Origin: JAUIET01 sp039111475
Lineage (GTDB): Bacteria; Pseudomonadota; Gammaproteobacteria; Pseudomonadales; JAUIET01
Direction of reading: 5' to 3'
DNA: 64,000 nucleotides
NCBI GenBank assembly: GCA_039111475.1
Contig: JBCCIP010000008.1
Coordinates: 1-64,000, forward strand
A model generated the notes under the pieces. It worked only from the letters and a program-made list of their open reading frames with translations. It had not been told where the DNA came from and made no database searches. Below, piece by piece: positions 18,237 through 27,014 of this stretch. Within the stretch, counting starts at the first letter, position 1, and each line of letters begins with the position of its first letter. The position numbers and the translations under genes are program-made.

Positions 18237-18710
18237 ATGAGCGATGAATCACGCCCTCCTTTCCCTCCATTTAATGAGGAAACTGCAGCGAAAAAGGTGC
18301 GCATGGCAGAAGACGGCTGGAATGGTCGCAATCCGGAGAAAGTGGCTATGGCCTACACGGCTAACAGCCGATGGCGCAATCGCAATGAATTTCCTGTGGG
18401 CCGCGAACAAATCAAAGCGTTTCTTCAAAACAAATGGCAACGTGAAAACGAATACAGGCTAATCAAGGAGTTGTGGGCGTTTGAAGGAAATCGCATAGCT
18501 GTGCGCTTTGCCTACGAGTGGCATGATGATAACGGCCAATGGTATCGCTCGTACGGTAACGAAAACTGGCAGTTTGATGATCAGGGTTTAATGGCTGAAC
18601 GTCACGCCAGCATCAATGACCTGGCCATAGCTGAAAGTGAACGAAAGTTCCGTTGGCCACAAGGTCGACGACCCGATGATCACCCTGGCTTGAGTGATCT
18701 TGGTTTATAA
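18237..18710 (+). CDS. NTF2-like protein, DUF1348 family
   Basis: 157 residues, nearly all one NTF2-like cone domain. Family landmarks: ETAAKKVRMAEDGWNGRNPEKVAMAYT, DSRWRNR-type block (NSRWRNRNEFPVG), ELWAFEGNRIAVRFAYEWHDD and YRSYGNENWQFD. The fold binds small hydrophobic ligands, and DUF1348 has no firm function. It is 94 bases after the VOC gene and may share its transcript. Confidence 0.88.
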   Translation: MSDESRPPFPPFNEETAAKKVRMAEDGWNGRNPEKVAMAYTANSRWRNRNEFPVGREQIKAFLQNKWQRENEYRLIKELWAFEGNRIAVRFAYEWHDDNGQWYRSYGNENWQFDDQGLMAERHASINDLAIAESERKFRWPQGRRPDDHPGLSDLGL

Positions 18711-18717
18711 AGCAATT

Positions 18718-19578
18718 CTAACCAGCGACGTTCTGTAGAAAGGCCTTCGCCATTCCATCAAGCATGTGCAGCTTCTGAGACACTGGCACAATGTGATCGG
18801 GAAAGCCTAAAAAAGTGCCGGTGGCGCCCTGCTCCACATACTCATACATTTGTTCGGCCGAAGGGAAATCATTCATTGCCAGAATAATGTCAAACTCTTC
18901 ATCACTGCGACCATACGACTCTCGTGAGTCCTTGAGGTGTTTGAAGATGGTTGGCATCTCTTCCGGATTGTTTCCGTTGCCCATCCAGCCTTGAGCGACC
19001 CGGCCTGCTCTCCACAGCGCGGGTTTACTTGCACCACCAATTATAATTGGCACGCGTTGGGAGGGTGCGGGCGCGATCTGCAAAGGGTCGAAATTAAAAA
19101 ATTCGCCATGGTACTCCACATAGCCGCCGTCCCAAATCAGGTTTAGCACGTCGATACATTCGTTCATGCGTTTGCCGCGTGTTTTGAAATCAACACCGTA
19201 AGTGGCAAACTCTTCTGGCATCCAGCCTACACCTGCACCCAGTATCAGGCGGTTGCCACTAATGTTAGCAACGGTTCCGGTTGCCTTCGCCACTTCTATT
19301 GGGTTGCGCAGCGGTAACACGTAAACGGCAGTGGAAAATTTTATGTTGCTGGTCACCGCACTCATTGCCGCAATGGACGTCCAAACATCGGGATACGGCA
19401 TGCTGCCGTCAATGGGTGGCGCACCGTCTTTCGTATATGGGTACTTAGAGACCATTGATTTGGGTACAAATCCATGGTCTGCGCCCATCAACCCATAGAA
19501 ACCGAGGTCGTCCGCGTGCTTGGCAATCTGGATCATTTCCTCAACCGGTGTCCAGGGTACGATCAGCCAGTATTTCAT
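18718..19578 (-). CDS. Luciferase-like (LLM) flavin-dependent oxidoreductase
   Basis: 286 residues, a TIM-barrel LLM-class enzyme of the type usually labelled F420-dependent (TAVYVLPLRNPIEVAKATGTVANISGNRLILGAGVGWMPEEF; VPIIIGGASKPALWRAG). RBS AGGAAA before the ATG. It is divergent from a second LLM gene 69 bases away with a similar leader. Gammaproteobacteria generally lack F420, so FMN is at least as likely; substrate unknown. Confidence 0.87.
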   Translation of the reverse strand: MKYWLIVPWTPVEEMIQIAKHADDLGFYGLMGADHGFVPKSMVSKYPYTKDGAPPIDGSMPYPDVWTSIAAMSAVTSNIKFSTAVYVLPLRNPIEVAKATGTVANISGNRLILGAGVGWMPEEFATYGVDFKTRGKRMNECIDVLNLIWDGGYVEYHGEFFNFDPLQIAPAPSQRVPIIIGGASKPALWRAGRVAQGWMGNGNNPEEMPTIFKHLKDSRESYGRSDEEFDIILAMNDFPSAEQMYEYVEQGATGTFLGFPDHIVPVSQKLHMLDGMAKAFLQNVAG

Positions 19579-19647
19579 TGTTGTTTTCCTGTACGCTACC
19601 GTTGTACCTTATCACTCGCTATTGATGATACAAGTTAGGAAAAAACA

Positions 19648-20487
19648 ATGAAGTATGGTATTTGCACCTTCTCCACGGATTACTCGATGCCCACCGCAGC
19701 ACTTGGCCCGGCGATGGAAGAACGCGGGTTTGAATCTCTATGGCTGGCCGAGCATTCACACATGCCTGCAAGTCGCAAATCACCTTGGCCAGGCGGCGCT
19801 GATCTCCCGCAGATGTATTACGACACATTGGATCCTTTTGTTGCGTTAACTGCTGCTGCAGTGAATACCTCCAAATTGAAACTGGCCACTGGCATTGCGT
19901 TGGTTATTCAGCGCGACCCAATTCATCTGGCCAAGGAAGTGGCCAGCCTGGATATTGTGTCACAAGGCCGGTTTATGCTGGGTGTTGGTGCTGGTTGGAA
20001 CCTGGAAGAAATGAGCGACCACGGCACAGACCCTAAAACGCGTTTTCGTCGTATGCGCGAAACCATTGAAGCCATGCAAGCATTGTGGAGCAATGAGATT
20101 GCTGAGTATCACGGCAAGTTGATTGATTTCGACCCCACTTACCAGAACCCCAAGCCGGTACAAAAACCGTATCCTCCGGTTCATGTTGGCGGCTCTTTCC
20201 CAGGTGCGATACGTCGTGCAATCAGTTATGGAAACGGGTGGATGCCTATTTGGGGTAGGGCCACGGAAGGTTTTGCTCAGCAACTGAGCGCACTGGATGA
20301 AGCCTGTAAAGAAGCCGGTCGCGACCGCTCAGAGATAGAAGTGTCAGTGTACTACGCGCCAGAAGATTCAGATACGATTAGCGCGTTGATTGATATGGGC
20401 GTGGACAGATTGGTGTTTGGCTTGCCGTCTGTCAATGAAGATCAGACGCTGTCTTTTCTGGATGGGTTCCAGAAATTGTTTCAATAG
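19648..20487 (+). CDS. Luciferase-like (LLM) flavin-dependent oxidoreductase
   Basis: 279 residues, same superfamily as the divergent neighbour (LATGIALVIQRDPIHLAKEVASLDIVSQGRFMLGVGAGWNLEEM; PPVHVGGSFPGAIRRAISYGNGWMP). The ATG follows TAGGAAAAAACA. Its stop overlaps the end of the convergent lipoprotein reductase gene by 7 bases, leaving no room for a separate terminator. Cofactor (FMN or F420) and substrate cannot be told from sequence. Confidence 0.88.
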   Translation: MKYGICTFSTDYSMPTAALGPAMEERGFESLWLAEHSHMPASRKSPWPGGADLPQMYYDTLDPFVALTAAAVNTSKLKLATGIALVIQRDPIHLAKEVASLDIVSQGRFMLGVGAGWNLEEMSDHGTDPKTRFRRMRETIEAMQALWSNEIAEYHGKLIDFDPTYQNPKPVQKPYPPVHVGGSFPGAIRRAISYGNGWMPIWGRATEGFAQQLSALDEACKEAGRDRSEIEVSVYYAPEDSDTISALIDMGVDRLVFGLPSVNEDQTLSFLDGFQKLFQ

Positions 20488-21260
20488 CCTACGGTAAATC
20501 GCTGCTGAACAAACTTGGCGTTATCCAGTTCGTCTACGGTGGCTATCGCAAGATCGCGCACATAAATTGAATTTTCACCTTCGTTGTCCACGACTAACTC
20601 TGTGAGTGAGGTGCGGTAAGCACCCATACTGGTATCAGGGTCTTTGATTTTTCTTGGCGTCCAGCCGAGAATTTTCACCGGTGGTGTGACAACCGTCCAG
20701 TTGATATCGCTGGCAAGATAAGTGTCCAGAGCAACTCTATGGCCAAACAGCATTGCGTGCATTGGTGAGCCCGGTTTGGCACGAAACGGCATGTTTTCCA
20801 ACATTGCATCAGCGTCACCAAACATGGTGCTTGCACCGCCAATTTGAATCACCCTAGGCGCGTTCTCCATATCCGATAACACGCTTACCATGTGTTGGGC
20901 ACCCACCGCATGAACCGTGGTCTCCGGCAGGTTCCCCTCGCCAGTGCCAGCCACAGAAATAACAATTGCATCCACTGTTTTCGCCAGCGTAAGCACCGAG
21001 TCGCGGTCGGTTAAATCGCCGCCAACAGCAAGAAAACCTGGCGCTTCAAGAGACAATGCCAGCGGGTTTCTGGAAATGCCAAACACCTGGTAACCACGCT
21101 TCAACGCCTCATCAACAATGAGACCACCAATTTTGCCGCTGGCGCCATAAACCGCGATGGATTTGCCATTTGCCGGCGCATACTCCGGATTTGAGGTGCC
21201 CGTGTTTGTGCTGCAGGCAACCACGCTTACAAGCACAAGAGCAGTGAGGAAACGCAACAT
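20481..21260 (-). CDS. NAD(P)-binding Rossmann-fold lipoprotein (NmrA/SDR-like)
   Basis: About 259 residues from the ATG at 21258-21260, which has GGTGAG upstream. The frame runs to 21380 but that extension would overlap the upstream MFS gene. The N-terminus is a lipoprotein signal (LTALVLVSVVAC, Cys 16 followed by Ser, favouring the outer membrane). A NAD(P)-binding domain follows (AVYGASGKIGGLIVDEAL, GDLTDRDSVLTLAKTVDAIVISVAG). A Rossmann reductase with a lipid anchor is odd because dinucleotide cofactors are cytoplasmic. Confidence 0.78.
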   Translation of the reverse strand: MLRFLTALVLVSVVACSTNTGTSNPEYAPANGKSIAVYGASGKIGGLIVDEALKRGYQVFGISRNPLALSLEAPGFLAVGGDLTDRDSVLTLAKTVDAIVISVAGTGEGNLPETTVHAVGAQHMVSVLSDMENAPRVIQIGGASTMFGDADAMLENMPFRAKPGSPMHAMLFGHRVALDTYLASDINWTVVTPPVKILGWTPRKIKDPDTSMGAYRTSLTELVVDNEGENSIYVRDLAIATVDELDNAKFVQQRFTVGY

Positions 21261-21315
21261 AAGACTCACCAATGGCTGATCAGGCAACAATGATACGCCG
21301 TTTGCCGTAGCAGAC

Positions 21316-23397
21316 TCAATCGGAAGACCAATCTTCCGGCTTTTCGTTGATTTTCGAAGAAAGCTGCTGAAATTCTTCATCGGCCTGGTGCAGGCTGTCT
21401 ATAACTTCGGAGGCAACTTCCGGCATCACTTCAACAAGAGTAGCTGCGGCGTCTACCGCTTGGTCTGGAGCAACTTCGCTGATTCTCGTCACAAACTCGC
21501 TGGCGGCATCCGCTTGATTAGTATCTTCGCCATGGTCGTGTGCATCTGAGAGATATTCTGCGTAGGCAGTGGCAATTTGAGGAACGGCCTCAGGGATAGC
21601 TTCTGCGAAGGTTGACGCAAATTCCACCGATTGCTCCGGCAACATTTCACTGAGCTGGCTAACTACTTCACCCGCCCACTCTTCAGAGTGTTCAGCTTCA
21701 CGGTCGATCGGCCTGAGATCTTCCCTACCCTCAGATAATGAGGCTGCATATGCTTGGGCGATTTCCATCACATCGTCCGGCGACTCAAGTACCACTGACT
21801 CCGCCGCGGCCGCAACAACGTCAACGCCTACTTCGGGTGCTGCTTTAGTAACTGCGGTTACGTAGTCATTCAGTTGCTCCGGATAGCGCTGACTGATCTC
21901 ACGAATAATCGCGGCCGCATGCTCTGGTGAACCAGACGCTACGGCTTCTGCAAGCTCGAGATTCGATTTTGGTAAAGCGCCACTCATGGTATTGAATAAG
22001 CGAACGGCATTTACACCGTCAACCTGAGCGATTGACCCGGCCAACCTTGCTGCTTGGCTGGGCGACATTTGAGCCAGGGTTTTCGCAATATTAACCGCCA
22101 CGCCAGGTTGCTCATCGGCAATTGACAAAGCATAACGAGCCTCCAAACCCAACATCTCTTCAGGTTCTTGATATTCGGAGCGTGGGTCAAGCTCGATGGC
22201 ATTCCCCGTTTCATACACCATCGGTACGTAGCTTTCCTGATCTTCTATCGGTAAGGCTTCCCGCACAAACATCCGATAAACAATCAGCAAAAGCAGCAAC
22301 GCTTGCGCTGTCGCCATAAAAGTAAACAGGCTATTGGCGCCAAAGGTCTTCATCACTACTGATGCGGAGTACGGTCCGATAATGCTGCCGAATGCGTACA
22401 CAGTGATCAAACCGCCCATGGCACTGACCAGATCTTTCTGCTGAATGGTGTCAAAGGTTTGAGAAATCGCCATCGGGTATAAGCAGGCCGATATGCCAAT
22501 CATTAAAGCTACGCCAATCATCATTAGGGTCAAGCTGCCAGCCTCCGCAGACATTGGCACGCTTAGCCCACCAACCATGCAGATTACCAATAGGCCTAGC
22601 ATCAGCGTTCGTCTGTCCATGCGATCAGACAGCATGCCAACCGGAAACTGCAATGCCAAAGCACCGAACACTGCCGCCCCCATGAATTGCGACAACTTCA
22701 ACCCTTCGATACCGTGGTGCGATGCAAACAACGGCAACATGTTAAACCCGCCGGTGTAGAGTATTCCCGCAAATACACAGGTAATTACTCCTAGCGGAGA
22801 ACTGAGAAAGAGTTTCTTGAATGGCATAGAACCACCGTCCTCTATCGCAGGCCCTGCCGAGCGGCTCATCACCATTGGCACGACCGACAAGGACAACATC
22901 ATTCCGGCCATAACAAACAGTGTGCTGCTGCCAGGATCGGCGATGTTTAAGCCAAACTGACCAATAAAAATGGCGGTCATGATCGAGATTTGATTGGTCG
23001 CCAAAATTCGACCACGTGTTTCTTGGGTGGCCTGCCCACTCAACCAACTGTCAATGGCTGCAAAAACGCAGGCATTGCAGAAACCCATCAGCATTCTCAT
23101 AAGACCCCAGAGAATGGCATGTGTATATAAACTGCAGGCTAAAATGCTGATAGCCGCTAGAGCCGCGCACGCCGCAAACACCCTGATATGACCAGCGCGG
23201 TTAATCATGGCTTTACTGTAGAGGCCACCGAACAACATACCAACAGCGTACATGGACAGCACTAGACCAATGGTGTCTGTGCTCATCTCTTCCATGCCCA
23301 TTCGCACGGGCAATAGAATGCCGATCAGACCATAGGCGATCATCAACAGGAAGCCGCTGAACAGTGGCGAAAATAATGAGGCGAGAGTACCTAACAT
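21316..23397 (-). CDS. MFS transporter with long C-terminal helical-repeat tail
   Basis: 693 residues. The first about 385 form a 12-helix MFS permease (MLFGGLYSKAMINRAGHIRVFAACA as loop 2-3; GFCNACVFAAIDSWLSGQ). The remaining about 300 are soluble, acidic and helix-prone, with irregular repeats of the form P-(S/E)-x-A-x-x-I/L-A roughly every 17-40 residues (SPSQAARLAGSIAQ, SPEHAAAIIREIS, LPEQSVEFASTFAEAIPEAV, APDQAVDAAATLVEVMPEVA). Ordinary MFS proteins are about 400 residues. It begins 165 bases from the hpaR-like gene end. Substrate unknown. Confidence 0.85.
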   Translation of the reverse strand: MLGTLASLFSPLFSGFLLMIAYGLIGILLPVRMGMEEMSTDTIGLVLSMYAVGMLFGGLYSKAMINRAGHIRVFAACAALAAISILACSLYTHAILWGLMRMLMGFCNACVFAAIDSWLSGQATQETRGRILATNQISIMTAIFIGQFGLNIADPGSSTLFVMAGMMLSLSVVPMVMSRSAGPAIEDGGSMPFKKLFLSSPLGVITCVFAGILYTGGFNMLPLFASHHGIEGLKLSQFMGAAVFGALALQFPVGMLSDRMDRRTLMLGLLVICMVGGLSVPMSAEAGSLTLMMIGVALMIGISACLYPMAISQTFDTIQQKDLVSAMGGLITVYAFGSIIGPYSASVVMKTFGANSLFTFMATAQALLLLLIVYRMFVREALPIEDQESYVPMVYETGNAIELDPRSEYQEPEEMLGLEARYALSIADEQPGVAVNIAKTLAQMSPSQAARLAGSIAQVDGVNAVRLFNTMSGALPKSNLELAEAVASGSPEHAAAIIREISQRYPEQLNDYVTAVTKAAPEVGVDVVAAAAESVVLESPDDVMEIAQAYAASLSEGREDLRPIDREAEHSEEWAGEVVSQLSEMLPEQSVEFASTFAEAIPEAVPQIATAYAEYLSDAHDHGEDTNQADAASEFVTRISEVAPDQAVDAAATLVEVMPEVASEVIDSLHQADEEFQQLSSKINEKPEDWSSD

Positions 23398-23562
23398 TGG
23401 AAAACTCTAAGCAGGTGTTGAGCCGTCAATATTGACCGCGGGCGCGCAATTTAGTGCCCATAAGACCGCCCGTCAAGCTCGATTTGACTGTGGGAATTCC
23501 GTTTTAGTGTAGTGCAGTGTTAGGCCTTTATACAAAACCTAAAAGAGTATATGTATGCGGCT

Positions 23563-24069
23563 TTAATTGGACCGGGAATCGAGCAATTCTTGTTCATCAT
23601 CAAGGCGTTCTACCAGTTCTTCGAGCAGCTCATACAAAAGCTCCAACTTGCCATATCCAAAACGCTCCGTAATGCGGTTGTAACGCTCTGCAGAACGCGG
23701 CGCAATTCGTTTAAACAGGTCTTTACCACTGGCGCTTAGTACAATCATAGAGCTGCGCTGGTCCCCAGCAACGGCTTTGCGGCTGACAAACTCTCGCGCT
23801 TCAAGGTTTTGCACAATACGCGACAAGCTCGGCATCAACAAAAAACAGTTCTCAGCAAGCTTACCCAATGGCTGCTCACCATGTTGCTCCAACGAACGAA
23901 TGACTCTCCACTGTTGCGGGGTAAGACCAAACTCCTTCAATGACGGGATGAATTCCTTCATAACCGCTTCCCTGGCTCGCAACAGAGACATTGGCAAAGA
24001 TCGATCGAACCCTCTCAGGTTGGCGGGTCGCTCGCGTTTCGGCAGTTGTTTAATGGCCGCAGATTTCAT
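23563..24069 (-). CDS. hpaR: MarR-family regulator, HpaR-like
   Basis: 168 residues. The winged-helix core matches HpaR, the repressor of homoprotocatechuate meta-cleavage operons (SLLRAREAVMKEFIPSLKEFGLTPQQWRVIRSLEQHG; LMPSLSRIVQNLEAREFVSRKAVAGDQRSSMIVLSASG). It lies 21 bases after the FAH-family gene on the same strand, facing the pathway operon. It likely binds the divergent intergenic region, where TTAACATGTTAA is the best palindrome. Confidence 0.85.
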   Translation of the reverse strand: MKSAAIKQLPKRERPANLRGFDRSLPMSLLRAREAVMKEFIPSLKEFGLTPQQWRVIRSLEQHGEQPLGKLAENCFLLMPSLSRIVQNLEAREFVSRKAVAGDQRSSMIVLSASGKDLFKRIAPRSAERYNRITERFGYGKLELLYELLEELVERLDDEQELLDSRSN

Positions 24070-24090
24070 TGTGAAGTCTTGTTGCTTGAT

Positions 24091-24957
24091 CTATTCATCG
24101 AGTGGTTCATCAATAACTCCGTTGCATAGAGTACCTATGCCTTGCACGCTCACCTCTACGATATCGCCAGGTACAAGATACTTTGGTGGATCAAACCGTG
24201 CACCTGCACCATTAGGTGTGCCAGTGGCAATCACGTCGCCTGGTTTCAGCAAGTAGAACTGTGACAGATAGCTAATGATGTATTTGATGGGAAACATCAT
24301 GCTCGCGGTAGTGTCGTTTTGCCGCTCTTCGCCATTCACGTTTGTAACAACGCGCATGTCTTCATAATCGGATGCTACGAATTCATCAGCAGTCACTATC
24401 CACGGACCAATTGAGCCGGAGTGCACAAAGTTCTTACCCTGGGTTACATTGAACTTGGCGTGACGGACCCAGTCGCGCAAGGTGCCTTCGTTCATAATAG
24501 TCAGCCCTGCAATGTGATCGTAGGCATTTTCCTCAGAAATGCGCCTTCCCCCCTTGCCAATCACTACAACAATCTCGCCTTCGTAATCCAGTTTGTCAGA
24601 CTCAGGCGGGCGCCACAGTGGTTGATCGTGGGCCGTTAAAGAGTCGGGAGTGCGCATAAAGACACTAGGGAAATTCGGCGCCTCAGAACCATCTTTGTAT
24701 TCGGCATTGCGGTTGGCGTAGTTCACACCGATACACGCTATTTTTTCAGGACGGGCTATTGGTGGCAGATACTGGATTTCGTCCAGCGCTACATCCGCAC
24801 TCAGCGCACCCGCCTGCTGTTTAGCCTGCTCCAAATGGCCGTTTTCTATTGCAGCTTGTAAATCCATATTCATGCGTGCGCCCAGATCAACAACACCTTG
24901 ATCGGTGATGGCTCCCCATGATGTGGCGTCTTTATGCTGGTAACTTACTAATCGCAT
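24091..24957 (-). CDS. Fumarylacetoacetate hydrolase-family enzyme, probable HpaG-type decarboxylase/isomerase
   Basis: About 288 residues, a single FAH domain (IACIGVNYANRNAEYKDG; EGEIVVVIGKGGRRISEENAYDHIAGLTIMNE; LKPGDVIATGTPNG, with the metal-binding Glu and Asp of the fold). The start at 24955-24957 follows GGAGA; a longer frame to 25005 lacks support. By position it may remove CO2 from the tricarboxylate intermediate of the homoprotocatechuate pathway. E. coli HpaG is a two-domain fusion, whereas this is half that size. Confidence 0.82.
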   Translation of the reverse strand: MRLVSYQHKDATSWGAITDQGVVDLGARMNMDLQAAIENGHLEQAKQQAGALSADVALDEIQYLPPIARPEKIACIGVNYANRNAEYKDGSEAPNFPSVFMRTPDSLTAHDQPLWRPPESDKLDYEGEIVVVIGKGGRRISEENAYDHIAGLTIMNEGTLRDWVRHAKFNVTQGKNFVHSGSIGPWIVTADEFVASDYEDMRVVTNVNGEERQNDTTASMMFPIKYIISYLSQFYLLKPGDVIATGTPNGAGARFDPPKYLVPGDIVEVSVQGIGTLCNGVIDEPLDE

Positions 24958-25047
24958 CAATCTTTCTCCAAACTCTGATGTTTCCCGCTTGCCGGTGACC
25001 TTCAAGCTGCTGGTACTGTTTTGTGCCGAGTAATTGCATATAATTAT

Positions 25048-25059
25048 TTAACATGTTAA
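25048..25059. promoter_or_regulatory. Palindrome TTAACATGTTAA, candidate HpaR operator
   Basis: A perfect 12-bp inverted repeat in the 222-base gap between the divergent FAH/hpaR and pathway operons. A looser ATTGCA/TGCAAT pair brackets it at 25033-25038 and 25067-25072. MarR proteins bind such AT-rich palindromes between divergent promoters. Assignment to the neighbouring HpaR-like protein is inference. Confidence 0.5.
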
Positions 25060-25179
25060 TCTTATTTGCAATAGATAAATGACTTATTGACTACATTAGG
25101 CGATTTACCCACGAATAAAAGCTTAACGTGTTACTAAGTTACCGATAAATAAGGGCATAGAATCCCGGGGGATCACGCA

Positions 25180-26697
25180 ATGTCAGATTTTGACGACAAC
25201 ACTGCGAAAGCGGCGCAATATCTAAAACGATTCCAATCCACTACTACAGGTCACTTTATAGGCGGCCAGTTTGAGGTACCCGAGAACGCCAAAACTTACA
25301 CCAACACCACTCCCGTTGATCAAAGCGTGTTAGGCCAGGTAATAGAAGGCACAGTTAGCGATGCAGACCGCGCTTGCGAAGCCGCAGAGCATGCATTCGC
25401 AGATTGGCGCGATGTAAGCGGTGCAGAGCGAAAGAAAATTCTTCACCACTTCGCTGACAAAGTGGTGGAGCGAGCTGAGGAAATTGCGCTGGTGGAATCA
25501 ATGGATTGCGGCCAGGCCATTCGCTTTATGAAAGCAGCGGCCATACGCGGGGCCGCCAACTTCCGCTTCTTTGCTGACAAAGCACCAGAAGCTAGCAATG
25601 GTGCGGCCTTGTATCAAGACGCACACACTAACTACACCATGCGTTACCCCATTGGTCCGGTTGGCATAATTACGCCTTGGAACACGCCGTTTATGCTGTC
25701 TACCTGGAAAATAGCGCCCGCCCTCGCCGCTGGTTGCACGGTAGTTCATAAACCCGCCGAACTAACACCACTATCGGCAATCCTGCTGGCAGAAATTGCC
25801 AAAGAAGCGGGCCTTCCTGATGGAGTATGGAATACGGTTAACGGCTTTGGCGAAGAGGCTGGCAAGCGTATTACTGAGCACCCCGCTATTAAAGCCGTTG
25901 CACTGGTTGGGGAAAGCGCCACCGGTAGCCACATAATGCGCCAGGGTGCAGACACTTTGAAACGCATGCATTTCGAATTGGGCGGCAAAAACCCTGTAAT
26001 TGTATTCGACGACGCTGACTTTGAGCGTGCATTGGATGCAGTTGTATTTATGATTTACAGCCTAAACGGCCAACGCTGTACTTCCTCCAGTCGCTTACTG
26101 ATTCAGTCCGGCATTCGAGACGACTTTATCGCAGCACTTGAACAACGCGTTAAGAACCTGCGCGTTGGTCACCCACTCGACCCCGACACTGAAGTTGGCC
26201 CACTGGTTCACACAGGCCATTTTAACAAGGTGATGAGTTACATGGACATAGCCAAAGAAGATGGCGCCACGGTGGCCGTTGGCGGAGAACGACGGGCAGA
26301 TCTGGGTGATGGAAACTACGTGGCCCCTACACTATTCACCAACGCTGATAACTCCATGCGTATCGCGCGCGAAGAGATTTTCGGGCCGGTTCTAACCTGC
26401 ATCGGTTTCGACTCTGAAGAGCAGGCCATTGAGTTAGCGAATGATTCTGAATTTGGCCTGGCCGGATACATCTGGACTGAAAACACAGGTCGTGCCATGC
26501 GAATGGCCAAGCATGTAGAAGCTGGTATGCTGTGGGTTAATTCAGAAAACAATCGAAACCTGCCCTCGCCGTTTGGCGGTGTAAAGATGTCTGGCATTGG
26601 CAGAGATGGCGGTGACTACAGCTTCGATTTTTACATGGAAACGAAAAATGTCTGTATCGCTCACGGTACGCACACCGTTCCCGCGCTAGGTCGATAA
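25180..26697 (+). CDS. hpaE: Aldehyde dehydrogenase, probable carboxymethyl-hydroxymuconate semialdehyde dehydrogenase (HpaE)
   Basis: 505 residues. NAD-dependent oxidation of the ring-cleavage semialdehyde to the corresponding acid is expected. Catalytic residues: Asn 168 (TPWNTPF), Glu 266 (FELGGKNP), Cys 300 (NGQRCTSSSR); the cofactor motif is LVGESATGSHI. First gene of a tightly packed six-gene operon; the next gene starts 2 bases after its stop. The family is certain, and substrate assignment rests on the downstream hpaF/H/I genes. Confidence 0.92.
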   Translation: MSDFDDNTAKAAQYLKRFQSTTTGHFIGGQFEVPENAKTYTNTTPVDQSVLGQVIEGTVSDADRACEAAEHAFADWRDVSGAERKKILHHFADKVVERAEEIALVESMDCGQAIRFMKAAAIRGAANFRFFADKAPEASNGAALYQDAHTNYTMRYPIGPVGIITPWNTPFMLSTWKIAPALAAGCTVVHKPAELTPLSAILLAEIAKEAGLPDGVWNTVNGFGEEAGKRITEHPAIKAVALVGESATGSHIMRQGADTLKRMHFELGGKNPVIVFDDADFERALDAVVFMIYSLNGQRCTSSSRLLIQSGIRDDFIAALEQRVKNLRVGHPLDPDTEVGPLVHTGHFNKVMSYMDIAKEDGATVAVGGERRADLGDGNYVAPTLFTNADNSMRIAREEIFGPVLTCIGFDSEEQAIELANDSEFGLAGYIWTENTGRAMRMAKHVEAGMLWVNSENNRNLPSPFGGVKMSGIGRDGGDYSFDFYMETKNVCIAHGTHTVPALGR

Positions 26698-26699
26698 CG

Positions 26700-27014
26700 A
26701 TGAGCCTGTACTACGTTCAAAAACTGTTGTATGAATTGAATCGCAGCGAAGAGTTGCAAACGCAGTTTTTCACTGACAAAGATTCAGTACTAAAAGACTT
26801 TACGCTCACTGACGAAGAGAAAGTTGCGCTGACCAAGCCAGACATTGGCCTGCTGTATGTGCTGGGTGTGAACGGTCAAATTCTGATGCATTACGCGGCC
26901 ATGTGTGGCTATGCGTGGCCGGAGTATATTCAATCCATGCGCGACGGCCTGGATGAGCATGGCGAAGTGCGTGAAGGCTTATACGCTACCACCGACGGAA
27001 AGGGGGCGTTATGA
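26700..27014 (+). CDS. LigA-like small subunit of class III extradiol dioxygenase
   Basis: 104 residues and all-helical, matching the LigA domain of protocatechuate 4,5-dioxygenase alpha subunits (YYVQKLLYELNRSEELQTQFF; DEEKVALTKPDIGLLYVLGVNGQILMHYAAMCG). It lids the active site of the catalytic subunit. Shorter than LigA itself (about 139). It overlaps the LigB-like gene by 4 bases, consistent with equimolar subunits. Confidence 0.88.
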   Translation: MSLYYVQKLLYELNRSEELQTQFFTDKDSVLKDFTLTDEEKVALTKPDIGLLYVLGVNGQILMHYAAMCGYAWPEYIQSMRDGLDEHGEVREGLYATTDGKGAL

